Source of the DNA: Symmachiella dynata
GTDB lineage: Bacteria > Planctomycetota > Planctomycetia > Planctomycetales > Planctomycetaceae
Length of the DNA: 64,000 nt
Direction of reading: 5' to 3'
Assembly (NCBI RefSeq): GCF_007747995.1
Contig: NZ_CP036276.1
Location: 3,897,001-3,961,000, forward strand
Each line of letters starts with the position of its first letter. Positions within the stretch are counted from its first letter, which is position 1. Positions 45,644 through 54,319 of this stretch are shown in pieces. The notes beneath the pieces were generated by a model. It saw nothing but the letters and a program-made list of their open reading frames with translations, was not told the origin of the DNA and made no database searches. A program made the position numbers and the translations under genes.

Positions 45644-46345
45644 TTATGTGCTCCAAGTTGTTGAAGATCGTCGGACAGTCAGCGATCTGGGAAACAGCAA
45701 CACCACACCGAGGCCAAACACAAATCCCAAAAGATGTCCAAAATGGCCCCAATGCCAACGACCTGAATTGAGCCACCAGCAGAACATCCCCACGGTTTCC
45801 ATAATGGGAACGAACAGCAGGCACCACACAACGGGGACCTGAAATTCGCCTCCACGGACAAACCAGAAGATGCCGTATTTGGGCCGACTGATCATGCCCA
45901 ACAAAATCGTGAATGGAAACACAGCGGCATAGATCACTGTCATCCGTGCCGCGGGAAGTAATAGGGCCGCGATTCCAATAACCGCATAGATCGCCCCTGA
46001 AGCGCCAACCAACGGCACTGCAAGGAACAGATACGCGAATAGCCCCAGGGTGAGGATCGCCCCCAAATAAGCTAATAGATAGTAGCCGTTACCGAGTCGG
46101 CGATTCACCGGATTGCCGAAGACCCATAAAACCCACATGTTGAATACCAAATGCCAAAAACCGGCGTGAGCGAAGCCGTGGCCTAGTATAGAAATCGGCG
46201 AAGCAGCTCGATGCACTCCCCAACTAAGCGGATCGAAAAGCAGGAAAACCACCACATTTAGGGCGATGATCACACCATTGGCGATCGGCAATTGTGTGCG
46301 TTGGAGGCGAGTTTCTGAGATTTGCACCGGCAACGGAAAAAACAT
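45644..46345 (-). CDS. Rhomboid family intramembrane serine protease
   Basis: 233 residues with about six hydrophobic segments. The family motifs are complete: HGFAHAGFWHLVFNMWVLWV (loop 1 and TM2), catalytic Ser116 in VGASGAIYA (G-x-S-G), and catalytic His in WGHFGHLLGFVFG (near 201). It should cleave transmembrane substrates within the inner membrane. The ATG at 46345 begins a polar leader before TM1. It probably shares a transcript with pspA downstream. Substrates may include the neighbouring single-pass kinase; that is speculation from position. Confidence 0.92.
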   Translation of the reverse strand: MFFPLPVQISETRLQRTQLPIANGVIIALNVVVFLLFDPLSWGVHRAASPISILGHGFAHAGFWHLVFNMWVLWVFGNPVNRRLGNGYYLLAYLGAILTLGLFAYLFLAVPLVGASGAIYAVIGIAALLLPAARMTVIYAAVFPFTILLGMISRPKYGIFWFVRGGEFQVPVVWCLLFVPIMETVGMFCWWLNSGRWHWGHFGHLLGFVFGLGVVLLFPRSLTVRRSSTTWST

Positions 46346-46750
46346 GGATGACTCCTTTGAAGTTGCTTGATATCACTGCCGCCCGTCTCCGAAGAGTTCT
46401 CCCGGGCACGGGGATTCGTAGTATGGGGCTCTTCACGAAAGCTGGATTGCCTGGCACGTCGCTCTCACTATGAATGTAGTCAACGTGCAGATTCTGCATG
46501 AAATTCTCAGCGTTTTTTAGAATTCTTCGCAACGCGGCCCCGCGATATCGGGGATCTTCGCAACCATGACCGTTTCCCGAGGAAATGCCGTTCTTGACAC
46601 CACACTGATCTTTGTGCCACTATTTCTTGTTAGAATGCCAACGTAGGCAAACAGTCTTTTCAATTGGCCTGTCGATTCCAGCTGTACGATTCGAGTCAGA
46701 TCTTCATCCCGTTGGCTAATGCTCACCCTTTCTCCTGGGGATTTAAACAA
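46346..46750. promoter_or_regulatory. Divergent promoter region rhomboid / ECF sigma
   Basis: About 400 bases between divergent genes. A 77-codon minus frame (46517-46750) lacks any family features. No specific promoter could be assigned with confidence. Confidence 0.35.
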
Positions 46751-47590
46751 GTGGCGTTTCCAAACACTCGCCTAACCTTAATCCAGCGGCTTGCAACTCA
46801 AAGTGATAATGCCGATTGGAACGAATTCCTGCGGGATTATTGGGGCCCGGTTTGCCGTTTTGCGCAGTGGCAAGGTGGATTGTCGCACGAAGATGCGGAG
46901 GATATTGCCTCGGCGACATTCGAAGTGATATTCAAAAATAATTTGCTGCAAAAATGGGTGACTGATAGAAATGCGAAGCTCCGCACGCTGCTTTGCGTCG
47001 TGTCCCGCAATCTCATCTCAAACCATCTCCGCGTGCGCGAAGGACGCAAGCGACTAAGGCGAGATCATGCGGATCGTTTTGATGAACGTTTTGTGCTCAA
47101 AGACATCGACGTTCCGGCCGATCAGCAAGATCAGTTTTATGCGGGATGGGCGGCTGACTTGATTCAGCAGGTGCTGGACCAGTTGATGCAGGAATACCAC
47201 GCTAAAGGGCGTGGTGACTACTTTCGCGTGCTGCATGGAAAATTGTGTGACCGCATGCCCATGCGTGAAATCGCCGAAAGTCTTGGCATGAGTGCAAGCA
47301 CAGCGGAAAACTATTACAAACATGTCCGTCAACGGTTAAGCGTTCTGTTGGAATCCGCTATTCGTCAGCATGTGCGACGGTACGCTGCTCCCTCCGAAGT
47401 GGATGAAGAGTTTGCCACTGAATGGGCCGATCTCGCGAAACATTTGCGTGGCCAGGGAGGATTGGAGTCCACCATCGAAAAGATGTGGAGCGGCGAAGAC
47501 GTCGATCAGTATGATTCACGGCAAAAGTCGCTCAACCGAGCAGTCGCGCAACTCGATTCATTAGTCCACGTTCCCCCAGCCCGGCCGTAA
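46751..47590 (+). CDS. ECF-like sigma-70 factor, planctomycete long type
   Basis: 279 residues from the GTG at 46751, chosen because related planctomycete sigma factors begin with the motif FPNTRLTLIQRL. Region 2: FLRDYWGPVCRFAQWQGGLS, HEDAEDIASATFEVIFKNN and LRTLLCVVSRNLISNHLRVR. Region 4: MPMREIAESLGMSASTAENY then YKHVRQRL. The C-terminal 60 residues are an extension. These factors often adjoin large Ser/Thr kinases; a WD40 kinase lies 2 kb away on the other strand. An upstream ATG at 46664 adds 29 residues of no similarity. Confidence 0.88.
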   Translation: MAFPNTRLTLIQRLATQSDNADWNEFLRDYWGPVCRFAQWQGGLSHEDAEDIASATFEVIFKNNLLQKWVTDRNAKLRTLLCVVSRNLISNHLRVREGRKRLRRDHADRFDERFVLKDIDVPADQQDQFYAGWAADLIQQVLDQLMQEYHAKGRGDYFRVLHGKLCDRMPMREIAESLGMSASTAENYYKHVRQRLSVLLESAIRQHVRRYAAPSEVDEEFATEWADLAKHLRGQGGLESTIEKMWSGEDVDQYDSRQKSLNRAVAQLDSLVHVPPARP

Positions 47591-47967
47591 CGCGGATATT
47601 CGGAATATACCAAGACATCAGCGCCGCGCGGTCCAAAACAATGACGGATTGTAGTCAAACGTTGAATTGAGGGTCGACGGAACAGTGCTTGGATAGCATT
47701 GTTTTTTGTACCTCGCTGGGATTCGTGCCACAACGATGTGGTGCCCAAACTCCCGCAGTGTTAACCGCTGTAAAAGTCTCTTCGTCGCGCAAAGAAGGTT
47801 TTTCTCGACTCCCCTGCCCCGCTCACGCCGTCACGTGCACTCGTTATCTGAACTTTCGGCGGTTAGTAGCTCCAATGTTTCTTTGCACAAAAAGATATTG
47901 GTTCAAGGAGGATTTAGAACGGGGAGAGGGGGATTTTATTTCAAGGCGACTATCACCCCACCGTGAA
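47591..47967. other. Intergenic region carrying repeat copy E
   Basis: About 375 bases between convergent genes with no gene of its own. CCCTGCCCCGCTCACGCCG near 47813 resembles 13838-13855. Repeat copy E lies at 47900. Confidence 0.45.
47900..47925 (+). repeat. Dispersed repeat copy E
   Basis: GGTTCAAGGAGGATTTAGAA followed by CGGGGA, most like copy D at 18275 including the AAAGATAT flank. It ends 43 bases before the 3' end of the minus-strand DUF1501 gene, the same distance as copy D from its gene. Confidence 0.6.
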
Positions 47968-49362
47968 TCAGGAGAACACTTCATGCACGACTCCGCCCCC
48001 TGTGACGCCCAGCGGGGTTTCTTTTAAACCGTGGTGATCGAAAATCAGCCGGTCGGAATCTAGGCCGGTTGCAGATAAGATGGTTGCGTGCAAATCGGTT
48101 GGTTTCACAGGGCGCTGCGTCACGACATAGCCGATCGGATCGGTTTCACCGATGATTTGTCCTCCCGTTACACCGCCGCCGGCAAGCCAAACAGAATAGG
48201 CGGCTGGCGAATGGTCGCGTCCTTTGCCTCGCCCCTCCATGGTCGGCGTGCGGCCAAATTCGCCTCCCCAGACCACGAGTGTGGAGTCGAGTAACCCCCG
48301 GCGTTTGAGATCTTGCAATAACCCGCCAATTGGCTGATCCGTTCGTTTGGCCATTCGTTTGTGATTTCCGGCGATGTTTCCATGTGCATCCCATCCGCCC
48401 ACACGAATCTGCACAAAGCGAACTCCCCGTTCCACCATGCGCCGCGCGAGCAGACAGCCACGACCGACGGTGCTTGAAGCGTCGTCACCTAGTCCGTACA
48501 ACTGCATCGTCTCCATGGTTTCGGAATCGATGTCAAACAACTCCGGAGCGGAGGTTTGCATCAGAAACGCCGTTTCGTAACTTCGAATGCGAGCCTCTAA
48601 TTCGCTGTGCTGGCCGATGGAATCCATAAACCGGCGGTTCAACTTGCGGATCACTGATAATTCTTGTTGCCGTCGTTCGTTCCCGACCCCTTCGGGCATT
48701 TCGATATTTTGGATTCCCTGGTTCGGGTCGACGACGGTGCCTTGAAAGCGTGCTGGAAGAAATCCACTCGACCACCCGGCCGCTTGCGGATGTTGCATGC
48801 CGTCGGTGTGTAAGTTCATGGTAATGTATGCGGGCAATTGCCGGTTGGCGGTTCCCAGGCCGTATAATGACCAGGCCCCCAAACTTGGCCTATGCCCCGT
48901 TGCATCCCCGGTCAGTGCAACGCACTCGCCTGGACCGTGAATTGGATTGCGATGGGTCATGGAGCGAATCACGCATAAGTCATCCGCGTGCTTGGCGATG
49001 TTTGGGAACAATTCCGAAATCGGCAGTCCGCTTTGCCCATGGCGATGAAACGCCCAGGGAGAGGCCATCAAGTTTTTCAAACCGGCACGTTTGATTTTGG
49101 GGACAGTCTTAGCGATCGACTCAGGCACATCTTTGCCTGCCAGTGCAGCCAAATCCGGTTTGGGATCGAAGGTATCGACTTGGCTAGGTCCCCCCGACAT
49201 GAATAATGAAATCACGCTGCGCGCTCGTGGCGGGCGATGCGGTGCCTGTACCGGCATCGCGGGAGCCGACTCGTCGGCCATCAATGCACGTAACGCCAAG
49301 GTCATGGCTGAGCAGCCGGTGGCCGTTAATACATTTCGACGTGTAATCATTGGGTTACTCAT
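47968..49362 (-). CDS. DUF1501 protein of a PSD1/DUF1501 pair
   Basis: 464 residues from the ATG at 49362, whose ATGA overlaps the stop of the upstream PSD1 gene. ITRRNVLTATGCSAMTLALR is the Tat-type signal. Family motifs: ARSVISLFMSGGPSQVDTFD, LFPNIAKHADDLCVIRSMTH, GRGCLLARRMVERGVRFVQI, VVWGGEFGRTPTMEGRGKGR and DHSPAAYSVWLAGGGVTGGQ. Coupled PSD1-DUF1501 genes are a planctomycete trademark; a role in handling exported polysaccharide has been proposed but is not proven. Confidence 0.93.
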   Translation of the reverse strand: MSNPMITRRNVLTATGCSAMTLALRALMADESAPAMPVQAPHRPPRARSVISLFMSGGPSQVDTFDPKPDLAALAGKDVPESIAKTVPKIKRAGLKNLMASPWAFHRHGQSGLPISELFPNIAKHADDLCVIRSMTHRNPIHGPGECVALTGDATGHRPSLGAWSLYGLGTANRQLPAYITMNLHTDGMQHPQAAGWSSGFLPARFQGTVVDPNQGIQNIEMPEGVGNERRQQELSVIRKLNRRFMDSIGQHSELEARIRSYETAFLMQTSAPELFDIDSETMETMQLYGLGDDASSTVGRGCLLARRMVERGVRFVQIRVGGWDAHGNIAGNHKRMAKRTDQPIGGLLQDLKRRGLLDSTLVVWGGEFGRTPTMEGRGKGRDHSPAAYSVWLAGGGVTGGQIIGETDPIGYVVTQRPVKPTDLHATILSATGLDSDRLIFDHHGLKETPLGVTGGGVVHEVFS

Positions 49363-52208
49363 GGGATATAAAGAAACTCGCTGCAGTTTAATATCGCTAG
49401 ACACGCGCTGTGCAAATCGGCCTGCTCAGCCAGAGCTTCGAGGTCCGTTAATTCCTCGGCAGTCGGTTTTCGCCCCAATGCCAGATGAAAGGCATTTTCC
49501 ACTGATTTCGCCCGCTGGGCAAATGCAGTGGCGTTTTCTTGGACGAAGTGACTATTGAGCAACCACAAGGGTTGCAACGCGGAAGTGGAGACGCGGCGAT
49601 GAGAGCAAACGGTAATACCATCGGCCCCGTCGAAAAGTATCTGTTGGACCGGCAGGGCGCCACGTTTTTGATGTCTATACAGACTGCGTCGTTTGGATTG
49701 TCCAATATCGCTGGGACCACCCGTTTCAGCGTCCAGACAGCCCGACACGGCCAGGATGGAATCGCGAATCGCTTCCGCTTCTAACCGCCGCGGCAGCCAC
49801 CGCAACAGCATGTTGTTGTCAGGATCGGTTTCAGAATTATGTGGTTGGAACTGTGAGGATTGACGATACGTTGCCGAATCGACGATCAACCGGTGGATGT
49901 GTTTGGTGCTCCAGCCGCTATCAATTAATTCGCTTGCTAAGAAGTCCAGCAATTCCGGATGCGTCGGTTTGCTTCCTTGTGTCCCGAAATCTGCGCTCGT
50001 CTCGACCAATCCACGACCGAAATGCCATTGCCAGAGACGATTCACCCAGACCCTGGCGGTTAACGGATTCGCGGGATCGGTCATCCACGCTGCCAACTGT
50101 GATCTGGGTTTCTCCGATCGGTCGGGCATGGGACCGAATAACGCCGGCCAGCCGGGTTGCACAACTGGGCCGCGTGACTGCACGTCCCCTCGTAACAAGA
50201 TGGCCGTCTCCATAAGCGGCGAATCTCCGTCGATGCGCGGGAGCGGCCAGCGCATGTTGAGCGGTGCGACCAGTGCTGGACGCTCTGAGGCGGAGGGTGC
50301 GTAGAACCCCCATGTTTGGGGAAATTCGGAAAGGGTCTTCCGCAATTCCTGAAAACGGGTCTTTTCGCTCTTGCGCATTCCATTGATGACACTTGTGGGC
50401 GTGACATAGATCGGCTCAGGATGTCCCTGTTTGCGTCGAACATTCACGATGCGGTCGTGGACACGATCAAATATTTGCCAATACTCGTCGATCAACGAGC
50501 GGACCGTTTCATCTTCGGCGATGATGACGTTTTCAGGTTGACCTTGTGCAAAGAACGCTTGGAAACGGTAGTAATCCCGTATTGAAACTGGATCGAACTT
50601 GTGACTGTGACATTGTGCGCATTCCATGGTCAGTCCCAGGAACACTTGCGCTGTCGTATTGGCTACGTCGACTAAAATGTCGTTGCGTTGAATCGACTTG
50701 TCCAACTCATTGCCGCTGTAGCGTGCCGCCGCCAAAAAGCCCGTGGCGATCACGCTTTCGTCGGACACCGGTTCCAATTCGTCACCGGCAATTTGTTCGA
50801 GTAGAAAGCGGTCAAACGGTTTGTCATCATTAAACGCGTCGACCACCCAATCGCGATATCGCCAAGCATGCGGCCGATTGCGGTTGTGTTGATGTCCGTT
50901 GCTTTCCGCCCAGCGCACGATGTCCAACCAATGCCGCCCCCAACGGGCCCCATATGCGGGACTGGCGAGGTAATCATCCATTGTCTGTTTGTTGTCAGAC
51001 GGTGGTAAACCCGTTAGATCGAGCGAAATACGACGCTCCAGGGTTTGCGCGTCCGCCTCCGGCGCTGGTGTTAGTCCGAGTTCTTCATGCCGACGGGCGA
51101 TAAAACTGTCGACCGGCGTCCGGACCCATTGCTGGTTCTTAACGTCCGGCACGTTGGGCCGACGGATCTTTTGAAACGCCCAATGATCGGTCACTGGGGG
51201 CGGCGTAGGCAGCAGCTTTTCATCCCAATCCAAACCCTCGTCAATCCATGCCTTCAGAATCGCTTTTTCATCGGCATCGAGCGGTTCGTCGTCTGGCGGC
51301 ATTTCTCCTTGTTCTACGACTTCAAACAGACGACTTTTCGCGGCGTTGCGGACTACAGTTTGGTTCAACACTTCATCAACCAAGTCGAGACGTACATCCG
51401 ATTCAGGCTCGTCTCCAGAGTGACACTCGAAACAGCGGGATTTCAGCAATGGCAGTACATGGGTTTCAAAATTGACGGTCCGTTGAACGACCGCTGGTTG
51501 TGCCGGGACCGATTTCTTTTTCGGCGGAAGATTGAGAATCGATTCCCATGTTGCAGCGAGATCGACGTCCCACACTTCGATCTGATCGCCCGCTTCTGTT
51601 TTTGCGCCGGTCGAGAAACCAATCCAATTCACAGCCGTGATCGACTTTTGACTATTTGTTGATGCACTGGGTTTGAATTCTTCGTTGTCTTGAGGATCCA
51701 CCCAGAGATCAAAGCGGTCAAATGGTTCATCGTCGCCGGAGGCCGATTTCCAAAGCCGCCCGACAATCAGAAATTCGCGATTGCCTTGCAGCGCAGGCCC
51801 GAATTTTTCACCCCCCGACGAATAGCGGACCATGAACCGGTTCTCGCCTTGAGAGACATGAAGCCCCAAGTTTGGCACGCCACCGCTATGTGTCGTCGTG
51901 TCACTCCCTTCCGCACTGTCCAACCACAACACGAAAAATTCACCGTTGCCCTCCTCCGGAGTGTCGATGGAGTCAGCGTCATATTGAATACGAAACCGGA
52001 CGAATAATTCATCGCTCGCAAACGGGGCGCGTAACTTCCGCCGCAGCGGATTGTTCCTGCTTCCCGTGCCGCTAATTTCGTATCGAGCGACGGCAAAGCC
52101 ATCACGCTTCCATTGGGAACCTTCCAGTAAACCATCGGCGGCGCATAAGGGGCGCTGAAATAGAATGAAAAATGTGATTACGATGAGCAATCGGAGTGTA
52201 ACAAGCAT
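49359..52208 (-). CDS. PSD1/PSCyt1/PSCyt2 (DUF1549-DUF1553) protein
   Basis: 949 residues from the ATG at 52208, giving a signal peptide LRLLIVITFFILFQRPLCAA. Residues about 25-230 look like a concanavalin-like lectin domain. The PSCyt1 haem motif is LLKSRCFECHSGD (near 255). PSCyt2/DUF1549 follows: VDSFIARRHEELGLTPAPEA, RRISLDLTGLPP and GRHWLDIVRWAESNGHQHNR, then TMECAQCHSHKFDPVSIRDY, a second CxxCH. The DUF1553/PSD1 C-terminus has RVWVNRLWQWHFGRGLVETS then DFGTQG, and LNCSEFLYIP at the end. Two c-type haems are expected. It is coupled to the DUF1501 gene. Confidence 0.93.
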   Translation of the reverse strand: MLVTLRLLIVITFFILFQRPLCAADGLLEGSQWKRDGFAVARYEISGTGSRNNPLRRKLRAPFASDELFVRFRIQYDADSIDTPEEGNGEFFVLWLDSAEGSDTTTHSGGVPNLGLHVSQGENRFMVRYSSGGEKFGPALQGNREFLIVGRLWKSASGDDEPFDRFDLWVDPQDNEEFKPSASTNSQKSITAVNWIGFSTGAKTEAGDQIEVWDVDLAATWESILNLPPKKKSVPAQPAVVQRTVNFETHVLPLLKSRCFECHSGDEPESDVRLDLVDEVLNQTVVRNAAKSRLFEVVEQGEMPPDDEPLDADEKAILKAWIDEGLDWDEKLLPTPPPVTDHWAFQKIRRPNVPDVKNQQWVRTPVDSFIARRHEELGLTPAPEADAQTLERRISLDLTGLPPSDNKQTMDDYLASPAYGARWGRHWLDIVRWAESNGHQHNRNRPHAWRYRDWVVDAFNDDKPFDRFLLEQIAGDELEPVSDESVIATGFLAAARYSGNELDKSIQRNDILVDVANTTAQVFLGLTMECAQCHSHKFDPVSIRDYYRFQAFFAQGQPENVIIAEDETVRSLIDEYWQIFDRVHDRIVNVRRKQGHPEPIYVTPTSVINGMRKSEKTRFQELRKTLSEFPQTWGFYAPSASERPALVAPLNMRWPLPRIDGDSPLMETAILLRGDVQSRGPVVQPGWPALFGPMPDRSEKPRSQLAAWMTDPANPLTARVWVNRLWQWHFGRGLVETSADFGTQGSKPTHPELLDFLASELIDSGWSTKHIHRLIVDSATYRQSSQFQPHNSETDPDNNMLLRWLPRRLEAEAIRDSILAVSGCLDAETGGPSDIGQSKRRSLYRHQKRGALPVQQILFDGADGITVCSHRRVSTSALQPLWLLNSHFVQENATAFAQRAKSVENAFHLALGRKPTAEELTDLEALAEQADLHSACLAILNCSEFLYIP

Positions 52209-52397
52209 ATGCGATGTTCCATTGAGTGCGGCGATCAACGGTTTCTGGGGCAATCTTCCATTCTAACCGTGACATTGGGAGATTGCACGCACTCAGCCTG
52301 GATTGAGAGTCAGGCTGGATTCGAAAACAAGTTGGACTTCCCCACGAATACTGGGCGCTCAATCAAGAGCTTATACTACTTGGGAGAAGGATGAAAG

Positions 52398-52833
52398 ATG
52401 TCGAAGCGGAAACAACATCCTACGAAGCAGGACTTTCGGAGGAGAAGCGGATGTTGCATGACGTTCAATAAAAGCGACGGCGTTCTTTGCCAACGAAAAG
52501 AACTGAGATTCGGCTTCATCGAAAGGCATCGAGAAGAATAGCCGATCACGGTCTGCGTGCTGCAGCCAGTCTACGAGGGGCGCGTTCTATGAGTTTTTGC
52601 ACGAAGAAAACAGCACGTTCAGCATGAGCCGCCTGGGGAACTGGCCGGACAATGCGAGAAAAGAGAGTTTCTTCGCGACGCTGAAGAAGGAGCGGATGTA
52701 TCGCGCGGTTTATGCGACGAGGTCAGCAGCGCGGGCGAGTGTGTTTGATGGCATTGAGCGATTTGCCAACCGGACGCGTCGTCATTCAGCGTTGGGTTCT
52801 ATGAGTCCGGAGCAAAACGCGGCGGTGGCTTGA
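52398..52833 (+). mobile_element. Degenerate IS3-family remnant
   Basis: MSKRKQH at 52398 resembles the start of IS3 OrfA. Around 52510 the frame reads RFGFIERHREE then PITV after a stop, like the OrfB start. From about 52600 it reads FSMSRLGNWPDNARKESFFA, TLKKERMYRAVYATRSAA and RRHSALGSMSPEQN, the OrfB C-terminus with the last catalytic Glu (ESFF). Most of the element, including the first two catalytic Asp, is deleted. Not mobile. Confidence 0.65.
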
Positions 52834-53101
52834 TGCTTGCTCGAACCTCACCGTCAAAGGCCATGGTCCGGGCTGGCCTTCCCGCCAAGAAGTTTGGGAC
52901 AGTTGCTCTGTTTTATCTAACCCAATAGATGCGCCAACTCGTGTTGGGGAAGTTCACGAGTCTGACTCGAGACCAGAGTCGTTCCGTGCGGTGGACTTTA
53001 GTGGCCGATCAGCGATTCCTGTGAGCTAACTGCGACCGTAGGGTAGCCCCAGGAATCGTCCTCAACAGACACGGGTCAATCGTTCCGTTCAATCCCAATG
53101 G
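52834..53101. other. Intergenic region, nothing recognised
   Basis: About 270 bases after the IS3 remnant. GACTCGAGACCAGAGTC near 52973 is a short palindromic tract. No coding frame. Confidence 0.35.
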
Positions 53102-53461
53102 CTACTCTTCAAGAGTGTCGCTATCGTTCCAACGGTTGCGTCGGTATCGCTCGCGCTGTGATCGCGGACGTTTGAGCTTAGTTAAAACCTTTCGCCTTGC
53201 GCGACGAGTTGCCTGAGCGACAGCGGCCCATGGACTCTCGTCTTTCGCCGTTGTCGCAATTTCGCCAATTCCGGGCATTCGCACGCTGACGCGACACTGT
53301 TTGTCGACGCCACCACGCAGTCCGTTTACGTCGGTTAAAGCAATGTCGACGCGAGCAATCCGATGAGAGAATCGTGAAAACATCCGCCGCAATCGTTCTG
53401 TAACGGAGTCACGGAAACCGTTGCGTTTGGATTTGGACGGGGCGGTGATTGTAATGTCCAT
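53102..53461 (-). CDS. HPF/RaiA-like ribosome hibernation or sigma-54-modulation-type protein
   Basis: 119 residues from the ATG at 53461 with a strong GAGGAG. MDITITAPSKSKRNGFRDSV, ERLRRMFSRFSHRIARVDIA then LTDVNGLRGGVDKQCRVSVR match the beta-alpha-beta pattern of the HPF/RaiA family, which binds the 30S subunit and stores ribosomes in slow growth. The AVAQATRRARRKVLTKLKR helix is the expected last basic helix, followed by a basic and then acidic tail. It lies 64 bases after the Rnk-like gene and is probably cotranscribed from the sigma-54 promoter at 54205. Remote homologue; ribosome binding is inferred. Confidence 0.75.
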   Translation of the reverse strand: MDITITAPSKSKRNGFRDSVTERLRRMFSRFSHRIARVDIALTDVNGLRGGVDKQCRVSVRMPGIGEIATTAKDESPWAAVAQATRRARRKVLTKLKRPRSQRERYRRNRWNDSDTLEE

Positions 53462-53525
53462 GGAAATCTCCTCATGGTCGAAATACGTGAGCCAGTCCGA
53501 GAATGTTGCATGTCGGTCAAATGTG

Positions 53526-53942
53526 TCAGACGACAACTCCATCGCGTTCAGGCTGAAACACAAGTTCTTCGATCTTAAACTGGATTGCTCCACTGGGCAC
53601 TTGCCATTCAACTCGGTCGCCGACGCGGTATCCAAGAATTGCGGTTCCAATTGGAGCCAGCACCGAGAGCTTGCCTTCCGCGATATTCGCATCGGCAGGA
53701 AAGACCAACGTGTAGGTTTCAATTTCTTTGCTGTGCAGCTGCCGCAACCGGATGGTTGAGTTCATCGTCACAATGTCTGGCGGGATTTCTTCCGGCAGCA
53801 GAATCCGTGCGCTGTCCAATTCGCCTTGTAGCGACTGAAGGTAGGGTTTGTCGCTGAAAGTGGCCGCGACACCGCTGAAGAAAAGATTCTTCAGCCGTTC
53901 GTGATCTCCTTTGCTTATAATAATTTGCCGTTTGGTCACCAT
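53526..53942 (-). CDS. GreA/GreB C-terminal-domain protein, Rnk-like
   Basis: 138 residues from the ATG at 53942 with AGGA at good spacing. The N-terminal half is a short helical segment (IIISKGDHERLKNLFFSG, PYLQSLQGELDSARILLPEE); the C-terminal half is the Gre C-terminal FKBP-like fold (VTMNSTIRLRQL, ETYTLVFPADANIAEGKLSV, LAPIGTAILGYRVGDRVEWQ then VPSG). The full GreA coiled-coil finger is absent, as in Rnk, the nucleoside diphosphate kinase regulator, which binds RNA polymerase. It follows a small membrane protein gene by 14 bases. Confidence 0.85.
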   Translation of the reverse strand: MVTKRQIIISKGDHERLKNLFFSGVAATFSDKPYLQSLQGELDSARILLPEEIPPDIVTMNSTIRLRQLHSKEIETYTLVFPADANIAEGKLSVLAPIGTAILGYRVGDRVEWQVPSGAIQFKIEELVFQPERDGVVV

Positions 53943-53956
53943 CGTGAAAATCCTGC

Positions 53957-54166
53957 CTAGTATGTTGTAATCGGAATCCAAAGAAAGTTCGGATAAAATA
54001 GATAGATAATGTGAAACAGGATCAGTGGAGTCACAGCAAGGACTGCCATCCAAAACACGGCTTTCTCGCTGAACCTCATTTCCTCGTCGTCTGTGACTGG
54101 AGGCAGTGAGTAGCGTTGGATTAGTTCCCGTCGCTTCCGTCGTTCTTTGATCAGGTTGACAGACAT
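53957..54166 (-). CDS. Small membrane protein
   Basis: 69 residues from the ATG at 54166 with GAGGTGG. A basic cytoplasmic start (LIKERRKRRELIQRYSLPPV) leads to one long hydrophobic segment (about 37-60, AVFWMAVLAVTPLILFHIIY). No family recognised. It is the first gene of a unit with the Rnk-like and HPF-like genes, starting about 40 bases after a sigma-54-type promoter. The charge pattern suggests an N-in topology. Confidence 0.75.
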   Translation of the reverse strand: MSVNLIKERRKRRELIQRYSLPPVTDDEEMRFSEKAVFWMAVLAVTPLILFHIIYLFYPNFLWIPITTY

Positions 54167-54204
54167 GATTCCACCTCGTTGCTGGAGTTCATGTTTGTAG
54201 CTAA

Positions 54205-54220
54205 TGCAATTAGCGGACCA
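54205..54220 (-). promoter_or_regulatory. Candidate sigma-54 (-24/-12) promoter, hibernation unit
   Basis: On the minus strand TGGTCCGCTAATTGCA. The consensus is TGGCAC-R-N4-TTGCW; the invariant GG and GC are ten bases apart as required, with two mismatches in the -24 box. The start codon of the small membrane protein lies about 40 bases downstream. Confidence 0.6.
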
Positions 54221-54319
54221 TTGAATCATCGAACGTCGGTTTTTCGCTTCGTAGCCTCGAAACGACAGGAAATCGCAGAGGAACCGACAGTTTAAGGCGA
54301 TCTCTGATCCTGTTTCCGG

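Noticed and set aside
53462-53525. Separate sigma-54 promoter for the HPF-like gene
   Set aside because: TGGCTCACGTATTTCG lacks the invariant GC of the -12 box; the gene is more simply cotranscribed from 54205.
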